Shown here piece by piece: positions 1-7,857 of a stretch of 23,698 nt of DNA (position 1 is its first letter; every line of letters begins with the position of its first letter). The DNA comes from Gemmatimonadota bacterium (GTDB lineage Bacteria > Latescibacterota > UBA2968 > UBA8231). Below the pieces are notes generated by a model. That model was given only the letters and a program-made list of their open reading frames with translations. It was not told where the DNA came from and did not search any database. Location: NCBI GenBank assembly GCA_002712305.1, contig PATE01000103.1:1-23698 (forward strand), given 5' to 3'. The position numbers were made by a program, and so were the translations under genes.

Positions 1-72
1 CCGTTAAGTAGTTCATCTCTGAGCTTACCATTGAAGCTTTCGATGTAGCCGTTCTCCCAGGGGCTGCCCGGT
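1..72 (-). pseudogene. IS3-family transposase (OrfB) fragment, cut by window edge
   Basis: Read on the minus strand, this stretch encodes PGSPWENGYIESFNGKLRDE followed by LLN. This is the highly conserved block around the catalytic Glu of the DDE integrase core in IS3-family OrfB transposases. Upstream of it (about 73-107) the frame loses family resemblance and meets a stop about a dozen codons before the PGSPWEN motif. The N-terminal two thirds of the transposase are therefore missing here, and the C-terminal end lies beyond position 1. It directly abuts a tyrosine-recombinase remnant on the other strand. No terminal inverted repeat is visible. Assignment to the family is secure from the motif; the exact IS is not determined. 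Confidence 0.8.
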
Positions 73-76
73 TCAG

Positions 77-352
77 ACGAACGACATATCAAAATTCAGT
101 CTGTGCCCCGTCGATTCCAGCGAACACAGCTTGCGAAAAACAGGAGCGACGATCCTGGAAACAGAGTTGGGAGTATCCCGCGAGATCGTTAAGGCAGCAC
201 TGCGGCACCAAGGTGGCAGCGTAACCGATGTCTATGTGAGATATGACGCAGAATCGCTGAGACCTTACATCGACAAGCTGGCAACCCTAGTCACCGATGG
301 CCATCCCTCAACTTGCCCTCAATCTCCCCATATTCTGGCTGCTACTGGTTGA
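77..352 (+). pseudogene. Tyrosine recombinase (phage-type integrase) C-terminal remnant
   Basis: The frame encodes the catalytic end of a tyrosine recombinase. It contains an H-x-L-R box (HSLRKTGAT, His codon at 125), a second conserved His in ALRHQGG, and the nucleophile Tyr in VTDVYVRYD (codon about 233-235). It ends at the TGA at 350-352. The N-terminal and core-binding domains are absent: stops in this frame lie just upstream and the sequence there belongs to the opposing IS3 fragment. The only start-like codon (TTG at 131) falls inside the HxLR box, so this is not a working gene. It probably records an integrated element disrupted by insertion or deletion. Confidence 0.75.
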
Positions 353-431
353 TTGTGATGACCGTTTCTCTCTGAAAGCCTGCTACTATCCCGAGCCGGA
401 ACTCTTCAGATCAAAGAGGTACTTCTGTTCG

Positions 432-2870
432 TCATTCATGATCAGGTGCCAACCCTTCTGCCAATCCCATATTGAGGGGCCACAGTGCTTGAGAGAGCAT
501 CTCGCTCCAACGAACCAACGCTTCATCTGCCCCGAAGCGCCCGGCCAACTGCAGACCCACGGGAAGGTGCCCGATCGTGCCTGCGGGCAGGTTGACCACC
601 GGCACACCTGAATGTGTCCAAGGGAGATTCATCACCGGATCTCCCGTTGAGTCGAGCCCGAACGGTGCTGGCCCAATCGCCGAGGGGCAGATCCAGGCAT
701 CGACGCCCTGGTCATCCATCCGTTGCATCAGTCTCTCTCGCAGTTCGGTGCGCCCCCTTCGCCCTTCTTCGAGTCGTTCAGAGGACACTTGCTGGCCGCG
801 CTTCAGGATCTCTCGCGTCTTCGGACGATAGTCGCCGATGTGCTCATCCATCCAATCCGCGTGCTCCGCAGCCATCTCGGCCGCCTGCATGTCGCTGTGG
901 CGAGCATTGATCGCGGCGATGTCGTCAAAAACGCCAGCCATATCCCTGATCTCGATGTCGACCTGCCGCAGGGCGTCGAGTTGCCTTTCGAAGGCCTCGG
1001 TCGCTTCATCCGATGCTTGATCGAGATACGCACCGCGTGGCACGCCCAACACGGGACGGCCCGCGGTCTGCACAATCGGCGTCCACCCCTCGATGATGAT
1101 CGACGCTGTTCGTGCAATCGTAGCCGGATCTGCAGCGAACAACCCGATCGTGTCTACCGAGGCAGAGCACAACAGCAGACCGTCGGTGGCGATACGTCCA
1201 TAGGAGGGTTTGAAACCTACGACCCCGCAGAACGCGGCGGGCCGAATGACGGAGCCCACCGTCTGCGTGCCGAGGGCGATGTGGCAATAGCCAGCGGCGA
1301 CGGCTGCTGCAGACCCACTTGAAGAACCACCAGGTGTGTGAGCTGAATCGTGGGGATTGGTCGTTGGGCCGGGTTCGAAGTAGGCGAATTCGGTAGTCAC
1401 CGTTTTGCCGAGGATGACGGCTCCCGCCTCTCGCAGCCGGCGCACACACGACGCTTCTGCACCTTCGAATAGGCTCGGTGGCAGTGTCGTGCCTGCTGCG
1501 GTGACCATGCCGTCCACGTGGAGGATGTCCTTTACGCCGAGAAGATAACCGGCCAGTGGGGCATCCTCAGACAGCCCTGAGACCGCCGACATCACACGAT
1601 CCCGCCGCCCCGGTTCGGGAAGCAGAGCCTGCAGTTCACGCTCGCGGATGTCGATGACATCGAGACGGCGTTCGAAATCGCCGCGGATGGTCTGGGCAGA
1701 CAGACCAAAACCTCCTAGGGGGGTCGGGTACAACAGTTGTGTTCTGTCGGATGCGGCGTCCACACCCTTCAGTTTCACAGTACGACTTTCAAAGCCGGGT
1801 TCGTCGAGGGCGATGGCCGACCGCCGTAGCAGCGGCAGCAGTCGGGCGTGATCGAATGCTTCGATCTGCGGATGAAGCCATTCGCTGTCGACGGCGCCGT
1901 CCACGAGGAACTGCACGCCTCTTTGCAGCGACTGTCCGTCAGGCCCCTCGTGATGCCAGAGATCGATGCCAGCGTGGAGACAAAGATCAGCGACGTCGCA
2001 GAACCCGAGCAAGTTCATCACCGAGTAGCTCAGCGACTTTGTACGGGCCAGTTCCCGGGGCTGTGAGCCGTCGGCTGCGATCTGCGCTTCCACACGAGCC
2101 GGTGTGGCGTCGGCGACGCGTCGTGTCGTGGCTTCGTCTCCCACAAAGGCGGCCAGGGCCAGCACCTGCGCATCATACCAGGTGCCGTGATTGTTGGGTT
2201 CGTTGGATTCCTGCTGCCCCTCTGGGCTTGTGAGGAGCCACGCGAGGAATTCTCTACACCAGTCCCTCATGCCCTGATCGTCGTCGGAGGACCAGGCGGA
2301 CGAACCTCCGAGAAGACCCACCGCGTCGAGCAGTGATGGCAATTGTGCGGTGTCGATGATGCCGATCCCGCGTCCGTCACAGATACCGGGGATTCCCTGG
2401 GCGTAGCGCAGGTGTGGGTTCATCCGCGTAGACGGTTCGATGAACCAGGTCCGCAGCAGGACGGCCGCGTGTTGGGCGAACCGCTCGTGGTCGCTCAGGT
2501 AGTAGGAGAGTCCGAACGTATTGATGGTGCTGATCAGCCCTGCAAGCGCTTCCCGGTCGTCTTTTTCTCGGTCGGGATTCCCCTCGCCATCGCGACGGAC
2601 GTAGGGCAAGCCGTCTTCTGAATCCGAATCAGGCCACCAGTACGGGCCATGGCTCAGGTAGTCGTGCAGATCGCCACTTGGCGGTACCGTCATCTTGTCG
2701 ACGACGCTGAAGGGACCCGCGCTCATGGCCGCTTCAGCGTCTTCCAGCAATCGATGATCAGCCGCAACGAGGGCCTCGTCGGCTTCGATCACACGTCGGC
2801 GCGTGTCGATCAGTTGCTGCGCGTTGAGGACAAATACTCGCGGCGGCACCTCGAGTTGCGCGTCACTCAC
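432..2870 (-). CDS. Alginate-lyase-family / amidase fusion protein
   Basis: An 812-aa protein with two unrelated enzymatic halves. Residues ~10-382 match the alginate lyase superfamily (PL5-like alpha-barrel), with the NNHGTWYD motif at 226-233, where PL5 lyases carry their catalytic Asn-His pair, and a later Arg...Tyr around 275-282. Residues ~390-800 are an amidase-signature hydrolase: Lys447 in GVKDI, the cis-Ser in PGGSSSGS (Ser516) and the nucleophile Ser540 in GTQTVGS, with the family's 24-residue Ser-Ser spacing. The amidase lacks only about its first 20 residues and there is almost no linker. No signal peptide is visible, so it is probably cytoplasmic. It starts at GTG, overlapping the upstream gene's stop as GTGA, which implies translational coupling. 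Seen: both catalytic sets in one open frame. Inferred: one bifunctional enzyme, or two genes joined by a recent deletion. The substrate is unknown. Confidence 0.85.
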   Translation of the reverse strand: MSDAQLEVPPRVFVLNAQQLIDTRRRVIEADEALVAADHRLLEDAEAAMSAGPFSVVDKMTVPPSGDLHDYLSHGPYWWPDSDSEDGLPYVRRDGEGNPDREKDDREALAGLISTINTFGLSYYLSDHERFAQHAAVLLRTWFIEPSTRMNPHLRYAQGIPGICDGRGIGIIDTAQLPSLLDAVGLLGGSSAWSSDDDQGMRDWCREFLAWLLTSPEGQQESNEPNNHGTWYDAQVLALAAFVGDEATTRRVADATPARVEAQIAADGSQPRELARTKSLSYSVMNLLGFCDVADLCLHAGIDLWHHEGPDGQSLQRGVQFLVDGAVDSEWLHPQIEAFDHARLLPLLRRSAIALDEPGFESRTVKLKGVDAASDRTQLLYPTPLGGFGLSAQTIRGDFERRLDVIDIRERELQALLPEPGRRDRVMSAVSGLSEDAPLAGYLLGVKDILHVDGMVTAAGTTLPPSLFEGAEASCVRRLREAGAVILGKTVTTEFAYFEPGPTTNPHDSAHTPGGSSSGSAAAVAAGYCHIALGTQTVGSVIRPAAFCGVVGFKPSYGRIATDGLLLCSASVDTIGLFAADPATIARTASIIIEGWTPIVQTAGRPVLGVPRGAYLDQASDEATEAFERQLDALRQVDIEIRDMAGVFDDIAAINARHSDMQAAEMAAEHADWMDEHIGDYRPKTREILKRGQQVSSERLEEGRRGRTELRERLMQRMDDQGVDAWICPSAIGPAPFGLDSTGDPVMNLPWTHSGVPVVNLPAGTIGHLPVGLQLAGRFGADEALVRWSEMLSQALWPLNMGLAEGLAPDHE

Positions 2871-3727
2871 CCGTGCGCCTTCACCCAGGTCTTGAGGTGT
2901 TTCTTGAAAGACTTGTCGATCTGTTTGCGGATGACCTGCACGTCCTTGAATCGGTCGCCAAATACGGACAGCATGTAACCGCCGCCAATCTGTTCAGGAC
3001 ACGAAAAGACCTCGCGGCCCGGTTCTGCTGCCTCGAGCCAGTTCTCGAGCACGCGATCGACAAATTCCATAAAGTCGAGAAACTCAGGGGTCATCTTGCC
3101 CTTGGCGTTCAGCGCCGGAACCTGGGCGTGATGCCCGTTGAAGGGCCGGAAATGGTACTGATTGGCCAGTTTCATCAGGTCCGTCCGCTCAGTGAGACGG
3201 TCCCAATAGGGTGGCGAGAGGTGTTTGACCACGGCCGGATGTGAGAAGTCCCACGTCATCTTCAGAGGTTTCCCCTCCGCCTCTTCGTAGCCTGAGGCCA
3301 GAGCGTAGGTCTTTTCTGGGGTTTCCGTACACGTGTCTCGGTGAACCTCAATGGACACATCCAGATCGATCTGAGCGCCCACATCGATCACCTTCCTCGC
3401 AACCTGCACGGCCAGCTCGGTGGGCGTGTCGTGATCGAGCATCTGCACGTTGCACACGCGGGCCCCATGCTCCTTCACGGCCGTCAGCTTGGGTTCGGCT
3501 TCATCCACTCCACCCATGTCGGTGGTACATGCGAAGATCAGCCCGCTGTCGTCGACCTCTTCCTTGCTCAACATGTGGACCCGTCCCAGGAATCCGTCAA
3601 AACCTGCCTTGCGGATCTTCGTCAGTTTCTTGGGGACGGACCATTCCTTCTTGCCGCCATATCCACCGAGAGTTCCGAGGCTGCACATGTGGCGGATTTT
3701 TGGCTTTTTTGCGCTCTTGTTTGCCAT
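2867..3727 (-). CDS. Xylose-isomerase-like TIM-barrel protein (sugar isomerase/epimerase family)
   Basis: A 286-aa protein resembling the xylose-isomerase-like TIM-barrel superfamily, whose members isomerise or epimerise sugars using a divalent metal. Supporting segments are FDGFLGRV near the N-terminus, DLDVSIEVHRDTCTET in the middle (acidic/His metal-site region), MTWDFSHPAVVKH, and FRPFNGHHAQVPA followed by GREVFSCPEQIGGGY. The start chosen is ATG 3727, which has AAGG five bases upstream; an in-frame GTG at 3742 is possible but has no better ribosome site. The basic N-terminus (ANKSAKKPKIRH) does not look like a signal peptide. It is the first gene of a two-gene unit with the lyase/amidase fusion, so it may act on a sugar acid released by that enzyme (inference). 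The specific reaction cannot be named. Confidence 0.75.
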   Translation of the reverse strand: MANKSAKKPKIRHMCSLGTLGGYGGKKEWSVPKKLTKIRKAGFDGFLGRVHMLSKEEVDDSGLIFACTTDMGGVDEAEPKLTAVKEHGARVCNVQMLDHDTPTELAVQVARKVIDVGAQIDLDVSIEVHRDTCTETPEKTYALASGYEEAEGKPLKMTWDFSHPAVVKHLSPPYWDRLTERTDLMKLANQYHFRPFNGHHAQVPALNAKGKMTPEFLDFMEFVDRVLENWLEAAEPGREVFSCPEQIGGGYMLSVFGDRFKDVQVIRKQIDKSFKKHLKTWVKAHG

Positions 3728-3814
3728 GGTCGCCTTGCTCACTTGGTTCGCCGTCAGCGATGAGTAGAACGAAGTATCCTACAGTGGGCTATGAACTTAG
3801 CTTGGCTTTCACGT

Positions 3815-3830
3815 GCCGACAACCATCGGC
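3815..3830. promoter_or_regulatory. Inverted repeat GCCGA-N6-TCGGC in divergent intergenic region
   Basis: Two 5-bp perfect arms separated by six bases lie in the 215-bp region between the divergent isomerase-like gene and the mrp cluster. They sit about 9 bp upstream of a candidate -35 box for mrpE. This could be an operator half-site pair, but the arms are short and chance occurrence is possible. Confidence 0.25.
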
Positions 3831-3838
3831 AAAAATGC

Positions 3839-3867
3839 TTGACCCACCTCAGGTGGGCCGATACATT
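3839..3867 (+). promoter_or_regulatory. Candidate sigma-70-type promoter of the mrp cluster, with embedded palindrome
   Basis: TTGACC (3839-3844) and TACATT (3862-3867) are separated by exactly 17 bases, facing mrpE about 75 bp downstream. Inside the spacer lies a perfect palindrome, CCCACCT-C-AGGTGGG (3843-3857), which overlaps the end of the -35 box. A repressor bound there would block RNA polymerase. The hexamers are fair matches only. The palindrome is seen directly; its role is inferred. Confidence 0.4.
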
Positions 3868-3942
3868 GACGCGGCTTTTGTCGCCATGTGGAGGGGCAGT
3901 CGAAAGCTCACTCCGCCACTCAGACAAGTACGGAGTAACTCG

Positions 3943-4422
3943 TTGAGTCGCCTGTTTTCTCTCGTCATCATCCTGTTTGGCACGTGGCTTCTATGGTCGG
4001 GGATCTATCAACCTTTGACCATCGGATTCGGTGTTGGATCGTGCCTTTTCGTCGCTTGGCTCGCGTCGCGAATGGGCATTGGAGACGCCGAGGGTCATCC
4101 GGTCCACCTGATCCCAAAACTGATCCTCTACATTCCGTGGCTCGTGTGGGCCATCGTCAAGGCGAACATCGATGTCGCCCGACGGATTCTGAATCCAAGG
4201 CTTCCGATCAGTCCACGGATGGTCAAGGTGAAAGGAACGCAAAGGGATGACCTGGGACGGGTCATCTACGCCAATTCGATCACCCTGACTCCCGGCACAG
4301 TCACTGTGGACCTTCAAGGCGACGAACTGACCGTCCACGCCCTGACCGCAGAGGCCGAGGCAGACCTGCTGACCGGTGATATGGATGGTCGTGTGACCCG
4401 CCTGCAGGGCACCAAAGGCTGA
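3943..4422 (+). CDS. mrpE: Mrp/Mnh cation:proton antiporter subunit E
   Basis: A 159-aa MnhE-family protein. It has two hydrophobic segments near the N-terminus (LFSLVIILFGTWLLWSG and the following ~22-42), a third at ~57-73 (LIPKLILYIPWLVWAIVKAN), the family segment NIDVARRILNP, and a soluble C-terminal domain with NSITLTPGTVTVDL. The frame stays open far upstream, but TTG 3943 is preferred. It has GGAG seven bases upstream, gives the family's normal length, and puts the first helix at the N-terminus. The upstream extension overlaps the isomerase gene antisense and has no family character. MrpE is an accessory membrane subunit needed for assembly and activity of Mrp complexes. It is the first gene of the ten-gene unit. 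Confidence 0.9.
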   Translation: MSRLFSLVIILFGTWLLWSGIYQPLTIGFGVGSCLFVAWLASRMGIGDAEGHPVHLIPKLILYIPWLVWAIVKANIDVARRILNPRLPISPRMVKVKGTQRDDLGRVIYANSITLTPGTVTVDLQGDELTVHALTAEAEADLLTGDMDGRVTRLQGTKG

Positions 4423-4428
4423 GCCCGC

Positions 4429-4704
4429 GTGTTTGCCGCAACGATGGCCGCCGTGCTGGTGACGATGATCCTCGCTCTTGGGCGAGCCGTACTCGGTCCC
4501 ACGACCTATGACCGGATTCTCGGCGTCAATATGGCGGGCACCAAAACGGTGCTGCTCATCGCCGTCCTCGGTTTCCTCACCGGACGACCTGACTTTCTCG
4601 ATCTGGCACTGATCTACGTCTTCCTCAATTTCATCGGCACCCTGGCCGTGTTGAAGTTCATCGAGCATGGCGATCTTGCGCGCAATGCTGGGGATGGTGA
4701 GTGA
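4429..4704 (+). CDS. mrpF: Mrp/Mnh antiporter subunit F
   Basis: A 91-aa protein of normal MrpF length with three hydrophobic segments: AATMAAVLVTMILALGRAVL, TKTVLLIAVLGFLTG and LDLALIYVFLNFIGTLAVLK. The characteristic GPTTYDRILGVN and FLDLALIYVFLNFIGTLA blocks are present, including the Asp in the first of them that is conserved in the family. It starts at GTG six bases after the mrpE stop; the ribosome site is weak, so coupling to mrpE translation is likely. MrpF is a small membrane subunit of the cation-pathway side of the complex. Confidence 0.88.
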   Translation: MFAATMAAVLVTMILALGRAVLGPTTYDRILGVNMAGTKTVLLIAVLGFLTGRPDFLDLALIYVFLNFIGTLAVLKFIEHGDLARNAGDGE

Positions 4705-5042
4705 TAGCGGGCATGGAGACTATCGATATCGCCAGTTGGGTGGTCCTGATGCTGGGCGCAATCTTCTGTGTGATCGGCGGCATCGGCCTTCACCGCCTCC
4801 CGGACTTCTTCAGCCGCCTCCACGGCGCCGGCATCACCGACACGCTCGGTGCGGGGTTGATTCTCTTCGGCCTGATGCTGCAGGCGGGTCTGACCCTGAT
4901 CACCGTGAAACTCGTCTTCATCCTTGCCATCCTTTGGCTGACGAGCCCGACGTCGACGCATGCGATCGCCAAAGCGGCACGACTGGCCGGTCTCGAGCCG
5001 AAGCTGGACACGAGTGACGATGCGTCGGAGGGTGCCTCCTAA
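4701..5042 (+). CDS. mrpG: Mrp/Mnh antiporter subunit G
   Basis: A 113-aa MnhG/PhaG-family protein with three membrane segments (~9-31, ~40-62 and ~65-83). It shows the family blocks GAIFCVIGGIGLHRLPDFFSRLHGAGITDTLG and LTSPTSTHAIAKAA, which are highly typical of MrpG. The start is GTG 4701, overlapping the mrpF stop as GTGA and preceded by GGGGATG. An in-frame ATG at 4713 is an alternative four codons downstream. The stop TAA overlaps the next ATG (TAATG), consistent with coupled translation through the unit. Confidence 0.88.
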   Translation: MIAGMETIDIASWVVLMLGAIFCVIGGIGLHRLPDFFSRLHGAGITDTLGAGLILFGLMLQAGLTLITVKLVFILAILWLTSPTSTHAIAKAARLAGLEPKLDTSDDASEGAS

Positions 5043-5599
5043 TGCTCGAAATGACCGATCTTGTCGATCTGGCGCTTCTCCTTTTCCTGGCCGTCCTCGC
5101 CATCACGATCGCCAAACAGCGGAATCTTTTTGTCGTCGTCATCGTGATGGGATTCTACAGTCTGGTATCAGCAGCACTCTTCACCGTGCTCGACGCCGTC
5201 GATGTTGCGTTCACGGAAGCGGCCGTCGGTGCCGGCATCTCGACCGTAATCATGCTCGCCACATTGCTGATGGTGGGTACAGAAGAGAAGACGCCGAGCC
5301 AGCCTCGCATCCTGCCTCTACTGGCAGTCGTGGTCACTGGCGCATTCCTCGTCTTTGGAACACTCGACATGCCCCACTACGGAGACCCACAAGCACCAAT
5401 TCATCAGCATGTGGCTCCCCGTTACATCGAAGTATCGGGTGACGAGATAGGGGTTCCGAACATCGTCACCTCGGTCCTGGCCAGTTACAGGGGCTACGAT
5501 ACACTCGGCGAGACCGTGGTCATCTTCACGGCCGGTGTCGCTGTGTTGATGCTGATGGGGCAGGCGCTTCGTTTCCGCCAGAGGGATGGTGACGCATGA
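5042..5599 (+). CDS. MbhD/MbhE-like antiporter subunit (free-standing MrpA C-terminal module)
   Basis: A 185-aa membrane protein. Residues ~1-80 form three helices with the DUF4040/MbhD pattern (AKQRNLFVVVIVMGFYSLVSA, then FTEAAVGAGISTVIMLATLL). Residues ~95-182 resemble MbhE, with PRYIEVSGDEIGVPNIVTSVLASYRGYDTLGETVVIFTAGVAVLMLMG. In canonical Mrp systems this module is the C-terminal part of the long MrpA; here it is a separate gene. AVGAGIS and the Glu before it are hallmarks of the cation-pathway region. The gene overlaps its neighbours by 1 bp (TAATG) and 4 bp (ATGA). It is often annotated as a hydrogenase subunit, but no hydrogenase catalytic genes are present here. Confidence 0.85.
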   Translation: MLEMTDLVDLALLLFLAVLAITIAKQRNLFVVVIVMGFYSLVSAALFTVLDAVDVAFTEAAVGAGISTVIMLATLLMVGTEEKTPSQPRILPLLAVVVTGAFLVFGTLDMPHYGDPQAPIHQHVAPRYIEVSGDEIGVPNIVTSVLASYRGYDTLGETVVIFTAGVAVLMLMGQALRFRQRDGDA

Positions 5600-6018
5600 G
5601 TGACCAACCGATCCTCCGCGTGATCGCCAAGATGTTCATCCCCTTTCTGATGCTCTTCGCCCTGTATGTGCAGTTCCACGGCGACTTCGGGCCAGGCGGT
5701 GGTTTCCAGGCAGGTGTGATCTTCGCAGCAGCTCTCGTTCTGTATGCCCTGATCTTTGGCACCGAGCAGGCCAAGCGGGTCGCCCACCCGCAGGCCCTGC
5801 AGTTGCTGGTCGCCTTCGGCGTTCTGCTCTATGCAGGAACGGGTGTTGCGGGCATTCTGATGGGTGGCAACTTCCTCGACTATGGCGCCCTCGACCACCA
5901 CGATCCGGTGCACGGCCAGCACCTGGGTATTCTTCTGGTCGAGCTCGGCGTGGGCATCACGGTTACGACGGTGATGACGTCGACCTTCTTCATCTTTTCG
6001 GCGCGGAAGAAGCCATGA
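5596..6018 (+). CDS. mrpB: Mrp/Mnh antiporter subunit B
   Basis: A 140-aa MnhB-domain protein with four hydrophobic segments. Typical blocks are FIPFLMLFALYVQFHGDFGPGGGFQAGVI (the GPGGGFQ loop is the family hallmark), GVLLYAGTGVAGILMGGNFLDY and GQHLGILLVELGVGITVTTVMTSTFFIFS. Length and architecture are normal. The start ATG overlaps the previous stop as ATGA. It forms part of the membrane core together with the MbhD/E-like and C subunits. Confidence 0.9.
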   Translation: MSDQPILRVIAKMFIPFLMLFALYVQFHGDFGPGGGFQAGVIFAAALVLYALIFGTEQAKRVAHPQALQLLVAFGVLLYAGTGVAGILMGGNFLDYGALDHHDPVHGQHLGILLVELGVGITVTTVMTSTFFIFSARKKP

Positions 6019-6365
6019 TCCTCCCCGGGCTGATCAACTACTGGGTCGTTGTTTTCCTGATGATGTCAGGATTCTACGTCGTCATGTCGACGGGCAATCT
6101 GGTGAAGAAGATGGTGGGTCTGACCCTGTTTCAGACGTCCGTCTTCATCTTCTACATCACCATGGGCAAGGTCGCAGGAGGCACGGCGCCGATCCTGGCA
6201 GCGCCAGGTACGAGCTATTCCAACCCATTGCCCCATGTCTTGATCCTGACTGCCATCGTCGTCGGCATCGCTACGACTGCCGTGGGCATGGCACTGATCA
6301 TTCGGATCAAGGAAGCGTATGGCACTATAGAGGACGACGAAATCCAGGCGGCGGAGCAGAGCTGA
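6015..6365 (+). CDS. mrpC: Mrp/Mnh antiporter subunit C (NuoK-like)
   Basis: A 116-aa protein with three helices in the NuoK/MrpC pattern: INYWVVVFLMMSGFYVVMS, NLVKKMVGLTLFQTSVFIFYITM and LPHVLILTAIVVGIATTAVGMALIIRI. The segment NPLPHVLILTAIVVG is characteristic of MrpC. The C-terminal tail (KEAYGTIEDDEIQAAEQS) is acidic and soluble. The start ATG overlaps the mrpB stop as ATGA. In complex I and Mrp this subunit sits between the antiporter-like subunits and the rest of the membrane arm. Confidence 0.9.
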   Translation: MILPGLINYWVVVFLMMSGFYVVMSTGNLVKKMVGLTLFQTSVFIFYITMGKVAGGTAPILAAPGTSYSNPLPHVLILTAIVVGIATTAVGMALIIRIKEAYGTIEDDEIQAAEQS

Positions 6366-6366
6366 A

Positions 6367-7857
6367 GTGGAATTGATCAACCAACATCTGCCGATCCTCC
6401 AGATTGTCGTGCCTCTGATCGCGGCACCACTGTGCATCATTCTACGCCGACGACAACTCGTGTGGGTCTTCGCCGTGGTCGTCACCTGGGCGTGCCTGGC
6501 GATGGCGGGTGGCCTGATGCTCCAGGTGCTGTCCCAGGGTCCCATCTCCTATCACCTTGGGGGTTGGGAACCACCTTGGGGAATCGAGTATCGCGTCGAC
6601 GCCGTCAACGCCTTCATCCTCATTCTGGTCTCGCTGATCGGTGCCGTCGTCCTGTTGTATGCCCCAGCGAGCATCGAAGCCGAGCTCCCTGAAGCGCGCG
6701 CAAGTCTGTTCTATACCGCTTATCTACTGTGTTTTACCGGTCTTCTCGGCATGACGATCACGGGAGACGCTTTTAATGTCTTCGTGTTCCTGGAGGTATC
6801 GTCCTTATCGACGTATGCCCTGATTGCCATGGGCACCGACCGGCGCGCCCTGGCCGCGTCCTTCCAGTATCTGATCATGGGCACCATCGGGGCCACATTC
6901 TTCGTCATCGGCATTGGCCTGCTCTATATGATGACGGGCACCCTAAACATGGCAGACATGGCGATTCGCTTGCAGCCCGTGCTGGCAACTCGCACGGTGC
7001 TTGCGGCCTTTGCCTTTTTGACCGTGGGCCTGAGTCTGAAGCTGGCGCTTTTCCCATTGCACCTCTGGCTGCCCAACGCCTACGCCTACGCCCCATCTGT
7101 GGTAACGTCATTTATTGCTGCCACGGCGACGAAGGTCTCCGTCTATGTGTTCCTGCGCTTCTTCTACGGAATCTTCGGACGTGAGTACGCCTTCGACACC
7201 CTGCACTTGGAATATTTCCTCGTTCCGTTGGGTCTGTTGGGTGTTTTCGTCGCCTCTACGGTGGCCGTGTTTCAGTCCAACCTCAAACGACTCCTTGCCT
7301 ATTCGTCCATCGCCCAGGTGGGCTACATGGTCGTTGGAATCGGCCTGGTATCGGTGACAGGTCTGACAGCTACTCTCGTCCACCTGTTCAACCATGCCGT
7401 CATGAAGGGCGCCCTCTTCCTCGCTCTGGGTTGCATCGTCATGCGACTCGGTACGGTCGAACTCGGTGAACTACGTGGCATTGGCAAGCGCATGCCGGTC
7501 ACCATGGCTGCTTTTGTCTTTGGTGGCCTGAGTCTGATTGGTGTCCCGCTGACCGTTGGCTTCATCAGTAAGTGGTATCTCGTGTCAGCCGCTCTCGAGC
7601 GGGGCTGGTGGCCTGTCGCGGTTCTGGTTCTTCTCGGTTCGTTGCTCGCCGTCGCCTACATCTGGAAAGTGGTGGAGACCGCCTATTTCCACGAACCCGA
7701 AGGTAAGACTGCAGACGCGACCGAAGCTCCACTGACACTCCTGCTGCCCACGTGGATCCTGATTGGCGCGACCCTCTACTTCGGTGCGACGGCGACGTTC
7801 ACCGCGGGACTGGCACGTGCAGGTGCTGAGGCGCTGATGGGAGGTCTGGCGCCATGA
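6367..7857 (+). CDS. mrpD: Mrp/Mnh antiporter subunit D (proton-channel subunit 1)
   Basis: A 496-aa proton-conducting transporter of the NuoL/M/N family, with about 14 predicted helices. The charged residues of the proton path are visible: Glu143 in FVFLEVSSLSTYAL, Lys225 in LSLKLALFPLHLWLPNAY, Lys256 in TATKVSVYVFLRFF, His339/His343/Lys347 in LVHLFNHAVMKGALF, and Lys402 in GFISKWYLVSA. The wording of these motifs (GFISKWYL, PLHLWLPNAYAYAPS) is that of genuine MrpD. It starts at GTG one base after the mrpC stop. Length is normal for MrpD. Confidence 0.92.
   Translation: MELINQHLPILQIVVPLIAAPLCIILRRRQLVWVFAVVVTWACLAMAGGLMLQVLSQGPISYHLGGWEPPWGIEYRVDAVNAFILILVSLIGAVVLLYAPASIEAELPEARASLFYTAYLLCFTGLLGMTITGDAFNVFVFLEVSSLSTYALIAMGTDRRALAASFQYLIMGTIGATFFVIGIGLLYMMTGTLNMADMAIRLQPVLATRTVLAAFAFLTVGLSLKLALFPLHLWLPNAYAYAPSVVTSFIAATATKVSVYVFLRFFYGIFGREYAFDTLHLEYFLVPLGLLGVFVASTVAVFQSNLKRLLAYSSIAQVGYMVVGIGLVSVTGLTATLVHLFNHAVMKGALFLALGCIVMRLGTVELGELRGIGKRMPVTMAAFVFGGLSLIGVPLTVGFISKWYLVSAALERGWWPVAVLVLLGSLLAVAYIWKVVETAYFHEPEGKTADATEAPLTLLLPTWILIGATLYFGATATFTAGLARAGAEALMGGLAP

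Noticed and set aside
400-430. Short hairpin CTCTT/AAGAG after the lyase/amidase gene
   Set aside because: Only a five- to six-base weak stem with no U-tract; not convincing as a terminator.
3241-3942. Long open upstream extension of the mrpE frame (total 393 codons)
   Set aside because: It runs antisense through the isomerase-like gene and shows no family resemblance. TTG 3943 has a spaced ribosome site and gives normal MrpE length.
5042-5599. Possible membrane-bound hydrogenase subunit (MbhD/E)
   Set aside because: No [NiFe] catalytic, NuoB/C/D- or NuoH-like genes are present, and the surrounding genes are all Mrp subunits. It is better read as the split MrpA C-terminal module.
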